Source of the DNA: an uncultured Flavobacteriaceae bacterium | GTDB taxonomy: Bacteria; Bacteroidota; Bacteroidia; Flavobacteriales; Flavobacteriaceae | Direction of reading: 5' to 3' | NCBI GenBank assembly: GCA_945788155.1 | Contig: CALZKX010000112.1 | Location: 1 to 6,697 of the forward strand | Length of the DNA stretch: 6,697 bases | Part shown: positions 6,134-6,697 of the stretch, piece after piece | How the letters are laid out: the number at the start of each line of letters is the position of its first letter | Numbering within the stretch: the stretch's first letter is position 1 | Made by a program: the position numbers and the translations under genes | Notes under the pieces: model-generated | Database searches by the model: none | The model's input: only the letters and a program-made list of their open reading frames with translations | Told to the model about the DNA's origin: nothing

Positions 6134-6697
6134 TACAACAAAAATGACAATACAAGCATAATGATAACTGCCATTGGAGCAACAAGCATCATATACACAA
6201 ATGTAAGCATAGAAGCCTTTATAAAGCTAATAAATAAGCCTTGTTCGTAATAATTTTTAACTGCAAGTACCAAGTAAAAAAATGTTGATAGCAACACCAG
6301 AAAGTCAATCCAGTTAGGTATTTCAATAATATAGTTTATCCCAAGTATAATGCTCATTGCTGTAAACAAAAACGAGAAATAATAAAAACCAAATACCAAG
6401 TGGTGAGCAAAACGCCCTCGACGCCAATAAAATACTTTAAGCAAGAGTGCGAAAATTGGCAATAAAAAGAATAACGAAATAGGGACACTATCAAAAAACG
6501 CTTGCAAAGCACCACCACCTCTATTTTTATGAAATTTAATTAACTGTCTGTAAAATTGTTTTTTAAAAAACCCTGCACCTTCCTCCATGCCTAAGGCTTG
6601 CAATTGTTCTTTTTCTGGTGCACCAACAGCTAATAAGGAATCCAGCTTTTTGGTATCGTAACCAAAATTAAAATTATTTTTAATAGCATCTGGATTA
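6130..6697 (-). CDS. Multi-span membrane protein, probably DUF3667-like, 5'-truncated by the window edge
   Basis: The frame is open to the right edge and gives 188 residues before TAA at 6132-6130. A TTG at 6603 could be read as a start, but the sequence upstream remains coding (NPDAIKNNFNFGYDTKKLDS), so the real start is outside. Counting from 6603, hydrophobic spans lie at about 40-60 (ISLFFLLPIFALLLKVFY), 68-90 (HLVFGFYYFSFLFTAMSIIL), 97-116 and 124-157, the last long enough for one or two spans; the protein ends on the hydrophobic LSFLLY. A basic WRRGRF follows the first span and a soluble lysine-rich stretch precedes it. The pattern of a PIFALLLK span, a basic loop, then an H-containing aromatic span resembles the C-terminal part of DUF3667 proteins of Bacteroidota, by memory only. 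The function is unknown. It converges on uvrA with overlapping stop codons. Confidence 0.85.
   Translation of the reverse strand, partial: NPDAIKNNFNFGYDTKKLDSLLAVGAPEKEQLQALGMEEGAGFFKKQFYRQLIKFHKNRGGGALQAFFDSVPISLFFLLPIFALLLKVFYWRRGRFAHHLVFGFYYFSFLFTAMSIILGINYIIEIPNWIDFLVLLSTFFYLVLAVKNYYEQGLFISFIKASMLTFVYMMLVAPMAVIIMLVLSFLLY

Overview
The window looks like chromosomal DNA of a marine-type flavobacterium (Bacteroidota, probably Flavobacteriaceae). The base composition is AT-rich. Start codons lack clear Shine-Dalgarno sequences. Intergenic regions carry the Bacteroidota -7 promoter element TAnnTTTG, and the proteins read like flavobacterial homologues. There are no mobile elements, RNA genes or CRISPR arrays. 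It is an ordinary core region, with a few unusual features in the proteins and promoters.

Layout from left to right: (1) the 3' part of a conserved cytosolic-looking protein of unknown function on +, open at the left edge; (2) a BCP-type thiol peroxidase on -; (3) endonuclease III on +, divergent from the peroxidase across only 37 bp that hold two face-to-face TATCTTTG promoters; (4) a terminator hairpin at the nth stop, usable from both sides; (5) a 47-codon small ORF on -, just downstream of (6) an ECF-type RNA polymerase sigma factor on -; (7) a 224-bp divergent region with promoters for sigma and uvrA; (8) uvrA on +; (9) a multi-span membrane protein on -, open at the right edge, whose stop codon overlaps that of uvrA.

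The middle of the window groups three stress and repair functions: removal of hydroperoxides (bcp), base excision of oxidised pyrimidines (nth) and nucleotide excision (uvrA), with a sigma factor between them. Grouping does not prove shared regulation. The promoters visible here are of the ordinary housekeeping Bacteroidota type.

The points most worth a second look are: the endonuclease III has no cysteine at all, so it cannot carry the family's [4Fe-4S] cluster; the UvrA lacks the first CxxC pair of its classical first zinc finger; the bcp/nth promoters overlap symmetrically and may exclude each other; and a small ORF that would normally go unannotated follows the sigma factor gene. I did not find evidence of a wholly new multi-gene system.
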